Source: JAHBXL01 sp964409775 | Lineage (GTDB): Bacteria; Planctomycetota; Phycisphaerae; Phycisphaerales; UBA1924 | Length of the DNA stretch: 64,000 bases | Assembly (NCBI GenBank): GCA_964409775.1 | Contig: CAYPEI010000011.1 | Span: 43,506-107,505 of the forward strand | Direction of reading: 5' to 3' | Shown here: piece after piece, positions 45,989 through 54,913 of the stretch | Position numbering within the stretch: position 1 is the first letter of the stretch | How the letters are laid out: every line of letters begins with the position of its first letter | Notes under the pieces: generated by a model | Database searches by the model: none | Seen by the model: only the letters and a program-made list of their open reading frames with translations | Told to the model about the DNA's origin: nothing | Position numbers and translations under genes: made by a program

Positions 45989-47367
45989 GCGTGGATCGCG
46001 TCGCGGAGCGCGGCGAGGCGCTCGGGCTCGTGGAGCGGAAAGGCCCAGGTGCGGTCGTCGGCGATGGCCGCCTCGGCGGCACGCGATTGCATCGCCGCGG
46101 CGTCGTTCTGGAACCGCAGGATCGCGTCGGGATGGTCGGACGCGGCTTGCCGGCGGAGTTCGTGGAGTTGCGCGAACAGGTCCAGCCTCGCGCGGCTGTT
46201 TCGCGGGGCGGAGCGGATGCGTGCGAGCAGTTCCTGCTTGCGCGCGGCGCGGGCGGCATCGCCGAGCATGGCCGGATCGTGTTCTGCGTGGTGCCAGGCC
46301 CAGACGGACTTGGCGATAACTGCGGGAGACGGCCTGCACCCCTGCATCGGCAGCCGCATCGTCGCGGAGACGACGGTGGTCGGGGCGAGCGTCCGGCCGA
46401 GCCAGGTGCGCAGCCAGAGATCGGTGATGCGGTCGTAGCGTTCGCCGCCGAGTCCGTGGATGAACAGATCGCAGCCGGCCAGTCGGACCAGCCCGGTGAG
46501 CAGGAGGGCTCGCGGCGCGAGGCTGTGGGTGGGGATCGAGGCGAGGTCGGCGGCGAGCACCCGGCGTCGCGGCGAGCCGGGCACATCGGCGATGGCCCAG
46601 AGCGGCAACTCGATGCGGCCGCTCTCGATGGCGAGGGGGGCGATGCGTTCGTGGGGGAACGCACGCACCGCGGCGTTGTGCGCCTCGGCGCACGCGCGGG
46701 GGTCGTGCTGCATCCGGGAAACGAGTTCGGCCAGGAGCGAGGTGCGCGCCAGCGCGGTGGCCCGCACGATGAACGGTGTGGGCGCGAGCGGCTGGGCCAA
46801 CTCAAACGTCGCGGCCGTGGCCTGCCATGCGGCATCCGGAGAGTTTGTGAAGTTGATGAGGGCCTGTCGCACACGCTCAAGGCCCTGGCGCACGCCCGGG
46901 GCGGCATCGGCCGCGCCGGCGGGGAACTGCCACGGCATTGGCGGGCTCCACGGGGCGAGCCGGCACGCGGGCGCCTCGGGATTGACGGCCTGCGGGCCAA
47001 ACGTGGCGAGGGCGAGCCGGCCGTCACGGTCGATGTACGGCGCACGCAGACTCAACGGGTCGTTTTCATCGTGATCGACGACGATCCACGCGGCGGCCGC
47101 ACCTGCCCGCGTCGCCGCGGCATTCAGCGCAATCACTTTCGCAAGGATGCCGGGATGCCAGACCTGGGCCTGGTGCCCGGACATGATGATCGGGCGATCG
47201 TCGGGCAGGCCGAGTTCACGTCGGAACACTCTGGACGATGGGTCGATGGCAAAGGCTGCGCTCGGGAGCGGCCACTCCCGGGCGGGGGGCCGGATCGTGA
47301 CATCCGGCGCATGATCCGCCTGTGCGCAGGCGGCTTTCGGAGTGGTGTGTTGGCACGCGGGGACCAT
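45976..47367 (-). CDS. BshC-like protein (distant relative of bacillithiol cysteine ligase)
   Basis: 463 residues from ATG 47367. The first third reads IIMSGHQAQVWHPGILAKVIALNAAATRAGAAAAWIVVDHDEND, matching the order of BshC (GQQ.G...P...K..A...A...W....DHD.) where this block forms the nucleotide-like site. A central region rich in Arg and Leu and a C-terminal helical part follow. BshC adds cysteine to glucosaminyl-malate in bacillithiol synthesis, but bshA and bshB are not in the window and the similarity is remote, so function is open. It lies 52 bases downstream of the glycosyltransferase gene on the same strand. Confidence 0.5.
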   Translation of the reverse strand: MVPACQHTTPKAACAQADHAPDVTIRPPAREWPLPSAAFAIDPSSRVFRRELGLPDDRPIIMSGHQAQVWHPGILAKVIALNAAATRAGAAAAWIVVDHDENDPLSLRAPYIDRDGRLALATFGPQAVNPEAPACRLAPWSPPMPWQFPAGAADAAPGVRQGLERVRQALINFTNSPDAAWQATAATFELAQPLAPTPFIVRATALARTSLLAELVSRMQHDPRACAEAHNAAVRAFPHERIAPLAIESGRIELPLWAIADVPGSPRRRVLAADLASIPTHSLAPRALLLTGLVRLAGCDLFIHGLGGERYDRITDLWLRTWLGRTLAPTTVVSATMRLPMQGCRPSPAVIAKSVWAWHHAEHDPAMLGDAARAARKQELLARIRSAPRNSRARLDLFAQLHELRRQAASDHPDAILRFQNDAAAMQSRAAEAAIADDRTWAFPLHEPERLAALRDAIHAQFV

Positions 47368-47419
47368 CGGTCGAGACAGCGTAGGGGATCTGTCGCGGCG
47401 GGCGGGCGGTACGCGCGGA

Positions 47420-48178
47420 TCAGCCGCAGCGGCATCCGGAGTCGATGCCGTCGAGCGCGGCGGGGGGCAGTCGGTCGGCGCAGCGCTCGAGTTCGCAGTG
47501 CAGGACCTGCCGGTAGTGCCGCAGGCGAGTGTCGGCATCGTTCAGCGGCCCGCCGAAGGTCCGGTTGGGGTCGTTGTAGATCAGTTTCACGGGGATCTCG
47601 GTGATGCGAAGTCCCGCGGCGGCGGCCTGCACCCAGAACTGCATGGGGAAGGCGTAGCCGTTCTCGCTCAACTTCAGCCGGCGCAGCGCGTCGACGCGAT
47701 AGGCCTTGAACCCGCAGAAGGAGTCCGTGAGGCCCAGGCCGAGGCGGCTGTTGATCTCCGCGGTGATCAACTGGTTGATGTTCCGGCGGTCGGGCGGGGG
47801 CGAGTCGATCGCGTCATCGCGCCGCATGTAGCGGGAGCCGGAGATGACGTCCCAGCGGTTCTCGCGGGCGGCCTGGACGAACTCGGGGATGGCCGCGGGC
47901 TCGTGCTGCTCGTCGCAGTCCATGGTGATGACCCAGTCGTAGCGGTTCAGCCGGGCCCAGTCGAACGCGTCGCGCATCGACCGGCCGTAGCCGCGGTTGA
48001 CCGCGTGGCGGATGACGTCCACCGGGAATCTGGGCAGCAGCGTGGTGGTCCGATCGGTCGATCCGTCGTCGATGATGAGCACGTCGTCGGCGTACTCCAG
48101 CACGTGGGCGAGCACGCGGCAGACGTACTTCTCCTCGTTGTACACGGGGATCGCGATGAGCGTGGTCGGTTGGGCCAT
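47420..48178 (-). CDS. Glycosyltransferase family 2 protein
   Basis: 252 residues. It resembles dolichol-phosphate mannose synthase and related polyprenyl-phosphate sugar synthases. GT2 features: LIAIPVYNEEKYVCRVL, VLIIDDGSTDRTTTLL, RHAVNRGYGRSMRDAF and the acidic DWVITMDCDEQHEP, with SRYMRRDD at the product site. No membrane helix is evident. It probably works in polysaccharide or protein glycosylation in the cytosol at the membrane. It lies 90 bases downstream of the gene at 48268-48768 on the same strand. Confidence 0.9.
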   Translation of the reverse strand: MAQPTTLIAIPVYNEEKYVCRVLAHVLEYADDVLIIDDGSTDRTTTLLPRFPVDVIRHAVNRGYGRSMRDAFDWARLNRYDWVITMDCDEQHEPAAIPEFVQAARENRWDVISGSRYMRRDDAIDSPPPDRRNINQLITAEINSRLGLGLTDSFCGFKAYRVDALRRLKLSENGYAFPMQFWVQAAAAGLRITEIPVKLIYNDPNRTFGGPLNDADTRLRHYRQVLHCELERCADRLPPAALDGIDSGCRCG

Positions 48179-48267
48179 GGGGGGGTGGAGGACAGACTGA
48201 AGGCGGACCGACCCGCCGTGCTAGGGTATGTTCGTGCGTCCAATGGGTTGCGGATTCTGCCGCGGGC

Positions 48268-48768
48268 TCAGATCGCGGATTCGGTTCCCGGCCCGGTCGC
48301 GGGTGTCCGGGGGAGCGCGGTGAACGCGGCGAGGCCGAAGGGCCTCGACTCTTTTTCCTCCTCTTCGCCCTCGGACTCCCGCTCGGCCTTGGCCATCTGC
48401 TCGATGAGTTCGGGGGTCATCGAGTGCACCGCGGCGATCTCATGCACCGGCAGGGTGTAGATCTCACCATCGGGCGTGGCGATCCGGAACACGGTGCACT
48501 GGACCGCGACAGACGCCTCGCGTTCCCAGGTCGTCCCGGGGATGCTGCAGGCGAACAGCGGGAAGATGTTCTTGATACCGACGCGGACGCCCTGGTTGGT
48601 CACGATGCCGAAGCGGCCGTCGAACAGTTCCGGGCGTGTCTGGCACATGATGGACAGGTCGTTGAGCATCTCCCGGACGACGTTGTTCCAGAAGAGCATC
48701 CGGGTCTTCGAGACGGCGCCTGCATCCTGGCCGTGCGGGTGTGCGGGCGGCGAACTGGTCGGTTCCAT
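48268..48768 (-). CDS. Conserved hypothetical protein
   Basis: 166 residues, soluble, no signal peptide. The central part (RMLFWNNVVREMLNDLSIMCQTRPELFDGRFGIVTNQGVRVGIKNIFPLFACSIPG, TVFRIATPDGEIYTLPVHEIAAVHSMTPELIEQMAKAE) is a mixed alpha/beta domain; the rest is Glu-rich and disordered. Nothing identifies a function. It is followed by the glycosyltransferase gene and preceded by the exported gene at 48799 on the same strand, only 30 bases away. Confidence 0.6.
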   Translation of the reverse strand: MEPTSSPPAHPHGQDAGAVSKTRMLFWNNVVREMLNDLSIMCQTRPELFDGRFGIVTNQGVRVGIKNIFPLFACSIPGTTWEREASVAVQCTVFRIATPDGEIYTLPVHEIAAVHSMTPELIEQMAKAERESEGEEEEKESRPFGLAAFTALPRTPATGPGTESAI

Positions 48769-48798
48769 GGCGTATTGTCTGCGCGCCGGACCGGTTCG

Positions 48799-50016
48799 TC
48801 ACGGCGTACGGGAAAGAGACTCGGCCGACGCCAGCAGCCGGTCGATCTCCTTGCGGATGTCCTGGAACCGCCAGCGCCACAGCATCGGGTGCTTTGCCGG
48901 GTCCTGTCCCACCGGCGTCCGCCCCGGAGGCAGGCTCGCCAGCAACTCCGGGTAGTCGACCATGAGCGTTTCGGCCTCGATCACACGCTTCTCCGCATCA
49001 GCGACTGCGCGGCGCGAACGTTCGCCCGCCTCTCGCTTCTGTCGCGGCGCATCCAGCCCGCGGAGTTTCGCCGCCTGCGCCAGATCGATGTCCACCGCCC
49101 GCAGGCCATCGTCGAGTTGGCCGATCAGCCGGTTCAGTTTCGCGCGCGACTCGTTCAGGCCGCTCACCAGTTCCTTGCGGATGATCGGCCGCGCCCGAAG
49201 GCCCTGCAGCGCCAGCATCAGCCCGGCATCCTTCGCCTGGCAGGTGGCGATGCCGAGCCGCTCGGCCGTCGCGCTGTCGAACTTCACGCACGTTGCACGG
49301 CCTTCCGTCTCGGGCGGGACGATCAGCGCCGCGGCGGGATGCTCCGGCTGGTTCGGCGCCAGACGCCACGGGAGCGCCACATCGGCCGCCGGCGCGGCCC
49401 AGACCGGTCCGCTCGGCCGCGGCAGCACCGCGTTGAGCAGCGCATCGGCCCGGCGATCGCGGGCCGCGAGGTATACCAGCCCCTGGAGTTCGCGATCGAC
49501 GCGCTCCCAGTCGGTGTCGGGAGGGGCGGTCGCGCGGAGATCGTCGGCGGGTTCGAACACCAGCATGGTTCGCGGCGACACCGCGCATGCATCGGCCAGC
49601 ATGGCCAGTGACGCCTGCCCGAAGCCGACACGGTGGTCGATTTCATCGTCCAGCAGCGCGAGCAGCCTTCGTGGCGCGGCCCTCCCCTGGCCGCCTCCGC
49701 TCCCGGGGTCCTTGATCGCGGCGGCCATTGCGTGAATCACATCGGCGCGCCATCGGTTGCCCGACAACTCCAGCAGCAACACCTCCACGCCGTCGTCGCG
49801 GGCCGCGGCAAGGGTGTCGGCAAAGTCGCGGGCGAGACGGAGGCAGTCCAGGTCGCCGCGGACATGCAGGTGCAGCACCTTTCGGGCCTGCGGCTGGGTG
49901 GTCAACGCCTGCGTCGGAGGGGAAGGCGAAGTAGCGGCCGGATCGGCCGCGGCGGCGCCACGGAGCGTTCCCACGAGGAGGAACGCGATCATCACCAGCG
50001 GAATCGGACGGCCCAT
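48799..50016 (-). CDS. Exported protein with a degenerate ClpP/crotonase-like fold
   Basis: 405 residues with a signal peptide (PLVMIAFLLVGTLRGAAAA). Residues ~47-170 (KVLHLHVRGDLDCLRLARDFADTLAAARDDGVEVLLLELSGNRW, FGQASLAMLADACAVSPRTMLVF) resemble the ClpP/SppA/NfeD-type fold, but the ASAG-type catalytic serine loop reads GFGQASLA, so activity is doubtful. The C-terminal half is helical, ending with a coiled-coil-like stretch of Arg/Glu/Leu. A role in membrane protein quality control is only a guess. The start (ATG 50016) has no strong ribosome-binding site. Confidence 0.55.
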   Translation of the reverse strand: MGRPIPLVMIAFLLVGTLRGAAAADPAATSPSPPTQALTTQPQARKVLHLHVRGDLDCLRLARDFADTLAAARDDGVEVLLLELSGNRWRADVIHAMAAAIKDPGSGGGQGRAAPRRLLALLDDEIDHRVGFGQASLAMLADACAVSPRTMLVFEPADDLRATAPPDTDWERVDRELQGLVYLAARDRRADALLNAVLPRPSGPVWAAPAADVALPWRLAPNQPEHPAAALIVPPETEGRATCVKFDSATAERLGIATCQAKDAGLMLALQGLRARPIIRKELVSGLNESRAKLNRLIGQLDDGLRAVDIDLAQAAKLRGLDAPRQKREAGERSRRAVADAEKRVIEAETLMVDYPELLASLPPGRTPVGQDPAKHPMLWRWRFQDIRKEIDRLLASAESLSRTP

Positions 50017-50211
50017 GCAGGGGTTCCCTGGCCGTCCGTGGCCGGTCTGATCCGAGCGGGAGCCTACCAGATTCCGGTCATCGAGTGCAAGCCCTGCGAG
50101 TTGGGAAACGGGACTTGCGGCGGAAGGTACAGATCGCTGACAATGATGCGCCCAAGGCCGATGGGCCTCGTGGCGAGAAACTCACACCGGGCGGCGGGCA
50201 GGAGAATGCAC

Positions 50212-51555
50212 ATGCGGATGATCCGGAACATGGTCCTTGCGACGGCCCTCGCCGCGGGAATGGCCACGAGCGTGATGGCGGCCCCGCCGACCGACGAGCA
50301 GGTCGACGCGTTCATCGCGAAGGTGATGGACGCCGGGAAGACCTCGACGGACCGCGCCGAATCCATGAAGGCGATGAAGGCCGCATCGGAAGAGGGTCTG
50401 GGCGCGCTCACGCTCTCCGAGGCATCGGTCGGTCAGTTGCGCAAACTCAGCCAGTCGGGCCTGTTCTCGCGGCTGCCGGAGACGAAGAAAGCCGTCGCTC
50501 CGCGCCTGGCCGAACTTGCGAAGCAGACCGATCTTGACGGCGCCCGCGCGGCGATGATGCGCGTCGCCAACTTCCCGGACGCCGAGAACCAGACTGCCGA
50601 CGCCCGCCACACGCGGCAGGTGGCGCTCGCACAGGCGTACAAGGACGCGCTCAAGCACCCGGCGGTCGGTGCGCTGCTCAAGACCGAGCGAGAAGGCAAC
50701 GAGGTCTTTACGCGTTTCGGGGCGATCGACGATGATGTCGTCCGCGAAGCCGGACTCATCGACGCCATCGAGCCGCTGCTGGCGATGGATCTGGAACCGG
50801 GCGTCGCGGCCTCGACGGTCGGGTTCTTCGACGCCGTGGCGGGCGATGAGAAGATCGACGCGGCCGTGAAGGAGCGCGTGCGGTCGAAGACCATGAAGGC
50901 GATCGAGAAGGCCGCGGCCGCCGCCCCGAAAGGGGCCGACGGCGCTGAGACCCCCGTCGCCAAGTACCTCAAGCGGTCTCTGGCCTATCTGGACGGGCCG
51001 TTCGCCAAGGGCGAGTTGATTGACCACACTGCGCCTGCGATGACCTTCAACTGGTCCACGGATGAGAAGATCAAGAGCCTCGCGGACCTGAAGGGCCGCG
51101 TGGTGGTGGTGGATTTCTGGGCCACGTGGTGCGGGCCGTGCATCGCGAGTTTCCCGAACGTGCGCGAGTTGCAGAAGCGGTACGAGGGATACCCGGTCAC
51201 GATCATCGGCGTCACCAGCCTGCAGGGCTCGCACAACAACCCCAAGACGCGCGAGCGGACCGACACCAAGGACGACCCCGCGAAGGAGAAGGAACTCATG
51301 TCCGGCTTCGTCAAGGACATGGACATGACGTGGACCGTCGCCTTCAGCGATCAGGAAGTCTTCAACCCCGCGTACGGCGTCCGGGGCATCCCGCACGTCG
51401 CCATCATCGATGCCGCCGGCAAGGTCCGTCACAACGGTCTGCATCCGGGCTCCGCGCTGGCGGACAAGACCAAGAAGATCGATGCGCTCCTGAAGGAAGC
51501 CGGCCTGCCCTGCCCTGCCCCGATGCCGGAAGAGGAAAAGAAGCAGGGTCAGTAA
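50212..51555 (+). CDS. Exported TlpA-like thioredoxin-domain protein
   Basis: 447 residues from ATG 50212, chosen because GGAG lies seven bases upstream. A signal peptide is present (MRMIRNMVLATALAAGMATSVMAAPP). Residues ~25-280 are a helical region without a known family. The C-terminal domain (~285-440) is a TlpA/ResA-like thioredoxin fold: VVVVDFWATWCGPCIASFPNVRELQKRY with active-site W306-C307-GP-C310, and the cis-proline segment GVRGIPHVAIIDAAGKV. It should reduce or oxidise thiols in the periplasm. It is followed by a strong terminator and then gltX. Confidence 0.88.
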   Translation: MRMIRNMVLATALAAGMATSVMAAPPTDEQVDAFIAKVMDAGKTSTDRAESMKAMKAASEEGLGALTLSEASVGQLRKLSQSGLFSRLPETKKAVAPRLAELAKQTDLDGARAAMMRVANFPDAENQTADARHTRQVALAQAYKDALKHPAVGALLKTEREGNEVFTRFGAIDDDVVREAGLIDAIEPLLAMDLEPGVAASTVGFFDAVAGDEKIDAAVKERVRSKTMKAIEKAAAAAPKGADGAETPVAKYLKRSLAYLDGPFAKGELIDHTAPAMTFNWSTDEKIKSLADLKGRVVVVDFWATWCGPCIASFPNVRELQKRYEGYPVTIIGVTSLQGSHNNPKTRERTDTKDDPAKEKELMSGFVKDMDMTWTVAFSDQEVFNPAYGVRGIPHVAIIDAAGKVRHNGLHPGSALADKTKKIDALLKEAGLPCPAPMPEEEKKQGQ

Positions 51556-51585
51556 CTCCGCGGCACACACTTCGCACATCCACGA

Positions 51586-51613
51586 GGCCCCGGCATCGCG
51601 CCGGGGCCTTTTT
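51586..51613 (+). terminator. Rho-independent terminator after the thioredoxin-domain gene
   Basis: A 9-bp perfect stem (GGCCCCGGC/GCCGGGGCC, loop ATCGC) is followed by five T residues, 30 bases after the stop. Confidence 0.93.
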
Positions 51614-51639
51614 CACATGCTCTCCTACCCTCCACTCCC

Positions 51640-53388
51640 ATGACCGCTTCCGACCACGTCGTCACACGATTCGCCCCCTCGCCCACCGGCCACCTGCACA
51701 TCGGCGGGGCGCGGTCGGCGCTCTTCTGCTGGGCCTATGCCCGGCGGCACGGCGGTCGCTTCATGATCCGCATCGAGGACACCGATCAGGCCCGCAGCAG
51801 CGACGAGTCCGCCCGCGGCATTCTCGAAGACCTCGCGTGGCTGGGCATCGAGTGGGATGACGGCCCCACCCTGAAAGCCGCCGATGGCCGCGCGATCGGT
51901 GCATCATCCCGCCCTGTCGGTCCATACTTCCAGGCCCAGCGCGTGCCGACCTATCACGCCTACATCGAGGCGCTGGTCAAGGCCGGCCGCGCCTATCCGG
52001 CGTTCGAGAACGCCGCGGACCTCGAAGCGAAGCGCAAGGCCGCCGTCGCGGCGAAACAGACCTATCGCTACGAGCGGCCGGCAGATGTTCAGCCCGGCGT
52101 GTTCAACGCGGCACGATGGGAGCGAGCGAAGAACGGCGAGCAGCACGTGGTGCGGTTTGTCGCGTTGCACGAGGAGGTCATCGTTCACGACCAGGTGCTG
52201 GGCGATGTGAAGATCGCCGCGGGAGAACTGGACGACTTCGTGATCCTCAAGGCCGACCGCTTCCCGACGTACCACTTCGCGGTTGTCATCGATGATGAAC
52301 TCATGGGCGTGACGCACGTGATGCGTGCGCAGGAGCATCTTGCGAACACGCCGCGTCACGTGGCGATGCAGAAGGCGCTCAAGCGGCTGGACAGCGGACA
52401 GCCCTTCCGCACGCCGGTGTATGCGCACATGCCGCTGATCTTCAACGTCGACGGCACGAAGATGAGCAAGCGCGACAAGGCGAAGGCGGCGCGCGCGGCG
52501 ATCCAGGCCCGCATCAAGCAGGAGCCGGGCCTGACGCCGGACGTTCTGTCGCAGCGCCTGAGCGTCGCCGCCGCGGATGTCGCGGGGTTTCTTGCCAAGG
52601 AGAACGACTCGCTCGAGGTTGCCTCCGCCATCGGGCGCGTCTACAACGTCGCGCTCCCCGAGATCGAGGTCGCCGACTTCCGCGCTGCCGGTTACCTGCC
52701 CGAGCCGATCTGCAACTATCTTGCGCTGCTCGGCTGGAACCCCGGCATGAAGACGGCCGACGGCAAAGACCTTGAGAAGTTCGACAACGCGTTCCTGGCG
52801 ACGCACTTCTCGATCGAGCGCATCGGCAGGACCAACAGCAAGTTCGACCGCGCAAAACTGCTGTCCTTCAACGCCGACTACATCGGCGCGCTGGCCGATG
52901 ATGCGCTGGCCGATCGCATGCTCGCATGGCTCGCGGAGTTCGAGCCCGTCTCCCACGCTCGCCTCGCCGCGATCCCGCGCGACCGCCTCGCCGTCCTCGC
53001 CGCGGCGATCAAGCCCCGCGCCAAGACGCTCCGCGACGGCCTCAAGTCCGCCGCGTTCATGTTCCGCGAGGATGCGGCCGCGGACTTTGATGCCAAGTCT
53101 GTCGAGAAGCACATGCGTGCCGACGACAGCCGCGGCGTAACCCTCCTCCGCGAGTTCCGCGAGTCGCTGAACGCGTTCCTCGATTTCACGCCCGGGGGTC
53201 TCGCCTCGCATCTCGACGCATTCGCGCAGGCCCATTCTCTGCCCAATCCCGGGCCCATCGCCCAGCCGCTGCGCATCGCCCTGACGGGAAGCGCCGTCAG
53301 TCCCGGCCTCGGCGAGACCATGGCCGCCCTGGGCAAACTCTCGTGCCTGAAGCGCATCGATACCTGCCTGCGCACCGTTGCAGGGTGA
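51640..53388 (+). CDS. gltX: Glutamate-tRNA ligase with insert after the KMSKR loop
   Basis: 582 residues, ~100 more than usual. It charges tRNA-Glu. HIGH motif is HLHIGG in VTRFAPSPTGHLHIGGARSALFCW; the second signature is KMSKRDKAKAARAA. After it comes an insert of ~60 residues (QARIKQEPGLTPDVLSQRL... to IEVADFRAAG) before the normal GYLPEPICNYLALLGWNPG. The C-terminal anticodon-binding region follows. Because glnS is also present, this enzyme should be specific for tRNA-Glu. It follows the terminator by 26 bases. Confidence 0.94.
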   Translation: MTASDHVVTRFAPSPTGHLHIGGARSALFCWAYARRHGGRFMIRIEDTDQARSSDESARGILEDLAWLGIEWDDGPTLKAADGRAIGASSRPVGPYFQAQRVPTYHAYIEALVKAGRAYPAFENAADLEAKRKAAVAAKQTYRYERPADVQPGVFNAARWERAKNGEQHVVRFVALHEEVIVHDQVLGDVKIAAGELDDFVILKADRFPTYHFAVVIDDELMGVTHVMRAQEHLANTPRHVAMQKALKRLDSGQPFRTPVYAHMPLIFNVDGTKMSKRDKAKAARAAIQARIKQEPGLTPDVLSQRLSVAAADVAGFLAKENDSLEVASAIGRVYNVALPEIEVADFRAAGYLPEPICNYLALLGWNPGMKTADGKDLEKFDNAFLATHFSIERIGRTNSKFDRAKLLSFNADYIGALADDALADRMLAWLAEFEPVSHARLAAIPRDRLAVLAAAIKPRAKTLRDGLKSAAFMFREDAAADFDAKSVEKHMRADDSRGVTLLREFRESLNAFLDFTPGGLASHLDAFAQAHSLPNPGPIAQPLRIALTGSAVSPGLGETMAALGKLSCLKRIDTCLRTVAG

Positions 53389-53395
53389 GCGATCC

Positions 53396-53478
53396 CCGCG
53401 AGAGGCGCAGAGGACGCGGGTGCGGACAGAGACGGCCTTCACGCAACTCGATCTCCGCGTCCTCCGCGTCTCTTGCGG
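53396..53478. repeat. Inverted pair of the dispersed repeat, after gltX
   Basis: 53396-53419 and 53455-53478 are near-perfect reverse complements (21 of 24 positions) separated by 35 bases. The second arm contains the 22-base sequence found at 12059-12080. Folding would give a 24-bp hairpin that may act as a terminator for gltX, although no T-run follows. Confidence 0.7.
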
Positions 53479-53531
53479 CGAATCCTACTTTCCCATCGCG
53501 CGGTACACTGCGCCTTCAACAGGAGCACCCC

Positions 53532-54752
53532 ATGTCCCTCCTCATCGCCGCCGTCATGCTTACTTCGACCGCCAACCCCGCCGCGACCGCAAAGGACCGA
53601 TCCTTCGGCGACGATGTTGAGTTCCTGCGCAGGCACAAGGAGACGATCGTGCTGTCGTCGAAAGACGGCCACTCGAAGATCGCCGTCGTGCCCGGCTTCC
53701 AGGGGCGCATCATGACCAGCACCGCGGCGGGCGACACCGGCACATCGTTCGGGTCCATCAACTACGACCTCATCGCCTCCGGCAAACTCATCCCCAAGAT
53801 CAACGCCTTCGGAGGCGAGGATCGCTTCTGGATGGGCCCGGAGGGCGGGCAGTTCGCCATCTTCTTCGATGCGGGGGACAAGTTCACGCTCGACGACTGG
53901 CAGACCCCCGCGTGCATCGACTCTGTCGCGTACGACGTCGTCTCGAAGGACGCCCAGACGGTGCACTTCAAGCACGATGCCGCGTTTGCCAACTACTCCG
54001 GCACGAAGTTCAAGGTGCGCATCGACCGGACTGTGCGGCTGATCGACCGTTCCGCCGCCGCGGCGGATCTCGGCGTGACCATCCCCGACGCCGCGGGCGT
54101 CGTCGCCTTCGAATCCGACAACTCCATCACCAACACCGGCACCGACGCCTGGAAGAAGGACACCGGACTTCTGTCTCTCTGGGTGCTGGGCATGTTCAAG
54201 CCCGCGGACTCCGCTGTCGTCATGGCGCCGTTCATCAAGGGCGATGCCGCGAAACTCGGACCCATCGTCAACGACAACTACTTCGGCAAGGTCCCCGAGG
54301 ATCGAGTTGCGGTCGATGAACAGCACCGCGTCATTTTCTTCCGCGGCGATGCCAGGATGCGCACCAAGATCGGCCTCTCCCCCTCGCGGTCCACGCCCGT
54401 GGTCGGCTCGTGGGACCCCACCCGCAGTGTCCTCACGATCGTCAAGTACACGTTGCCCGAAACCGCCCGCACGCTCCCCTACGTCAACTCCATGTGGGAG
54501 ATCCAGAAGGACCCGTACGCGGGCGATGTGATCAACTCCTACAACCACGGCGATGTGGACAAGGACGGCAAGCCCGTCAACGGGTTCTATGAACTGGAGA
54601 CCAGTTCGCCCGCCGCGGCACTCGCGCCGGGCGAGTCCGCGAGCCACCGGCACCGGACTGTTCACATTGTGGGGCCACGTGAGGCGCTCGACCCGATTGC
54701 CAGGCAGGTCCTGGGCGTCGATCTCAAGACTGCCGAGTCGGCGCTCAAGTGA
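53532..54752 (+). CDS. Exported protein with DUF6786-like features
   Basis: 406 residues from ATG 53532, with AGGAG seven bases upstream. The N-terminus is a short signal peptide (MSLLIAAVMLTSTANPAATA). The mature part has the pattern IVLSSKDGHSKIAVVPGFQGRIMTSTAAG, NAFGGEDRFWMGPEGGQFAIFF, TGLLSLWVLGMFKP and SYNHGD, suggesting the mutarotase-like beta fold of proteins annotated DUF6786, an identification I hold loosely. Catalysis is unknown; an extracytoplasmic carbohydrate role is plausible. It is the last gene before the accessory segment. Confidence 0.6.
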   Translation: MSLLIAAVMLTSTANPAATAKDRSFGDDVEFLRRHKETIVLSSKDGHSKIAVVPGFQGRIMTSTAAGDTGTSFGSINYDLIASGKLIPKINAFGGEDRFWMGPEGGQFAIFFDAGDKFTLDDWQTPACIDSVAYDVVSKDAQTVHFKHDAAFANYSGTKFKVRIDRTVRLIDRSAAAADLGVTIPDAAGVVAFESDNSITNTGTDAWKKDTGLLSLWVLGMFKPADSAVVMAPFIKGDAAKLGPIVNDNYFGKVPEDRVAVDEQHRVIFFRGDARMRTKIGLSPSRSTPVVGSWDPTRSVLTIVKYTLPETARTLPYVNSMWEIQKDPYAGDVINSYNHGDVDKDGKPVNGFYELETSSPAAALAPGESASHRHRTVHIVGPREALDPIARQVLGVDLKTAESALK

Positions 54753-54861
54753 GACGGTACGCTGGTCTGCTTGCTGTCTCGACGATGCGCCGCGACAGAT
54801 GCCCTGAGGAGTTTTGTATCGAACTTGCATGCAAGTCGATCGACGCTGTGTGCATACTCAC

Positions 54862-54892
54862 TTGACACGGGGGGGGGCGGGGGCGGTATACT
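54862..54892 (+). promoter_or_regulatory. Sigma-70-type promoter with a nine-G tract in the spacer
   Basis: TTGACA (54862-54867) and TATACT (54887-54892) are near-consensus -35 and -10 boxes. The 19-base spacer is longer than the ideal 17 and consists mostly of G, with nine in a row at 54869-54877. The ATG at 54914 follows 21 bases after the -10 box with AAGGGG (54901-54906) as ribosome-binding site. Loss of two Gs would give optimal spacing, so the tract is a candidate for phase variation. Confidence 0.7.
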
Positions 54893-54913
54893 CAGTTGTG
54901 AAGGGGCACCGCG

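Noticed and set aside
54869..54877. The nine-G tract as a sequencing artefact
   Set aside because: Not excluded, but the near-consensus boxes on both sides and correct distance to the start codon make a real promoter more likely; reads should be checked.
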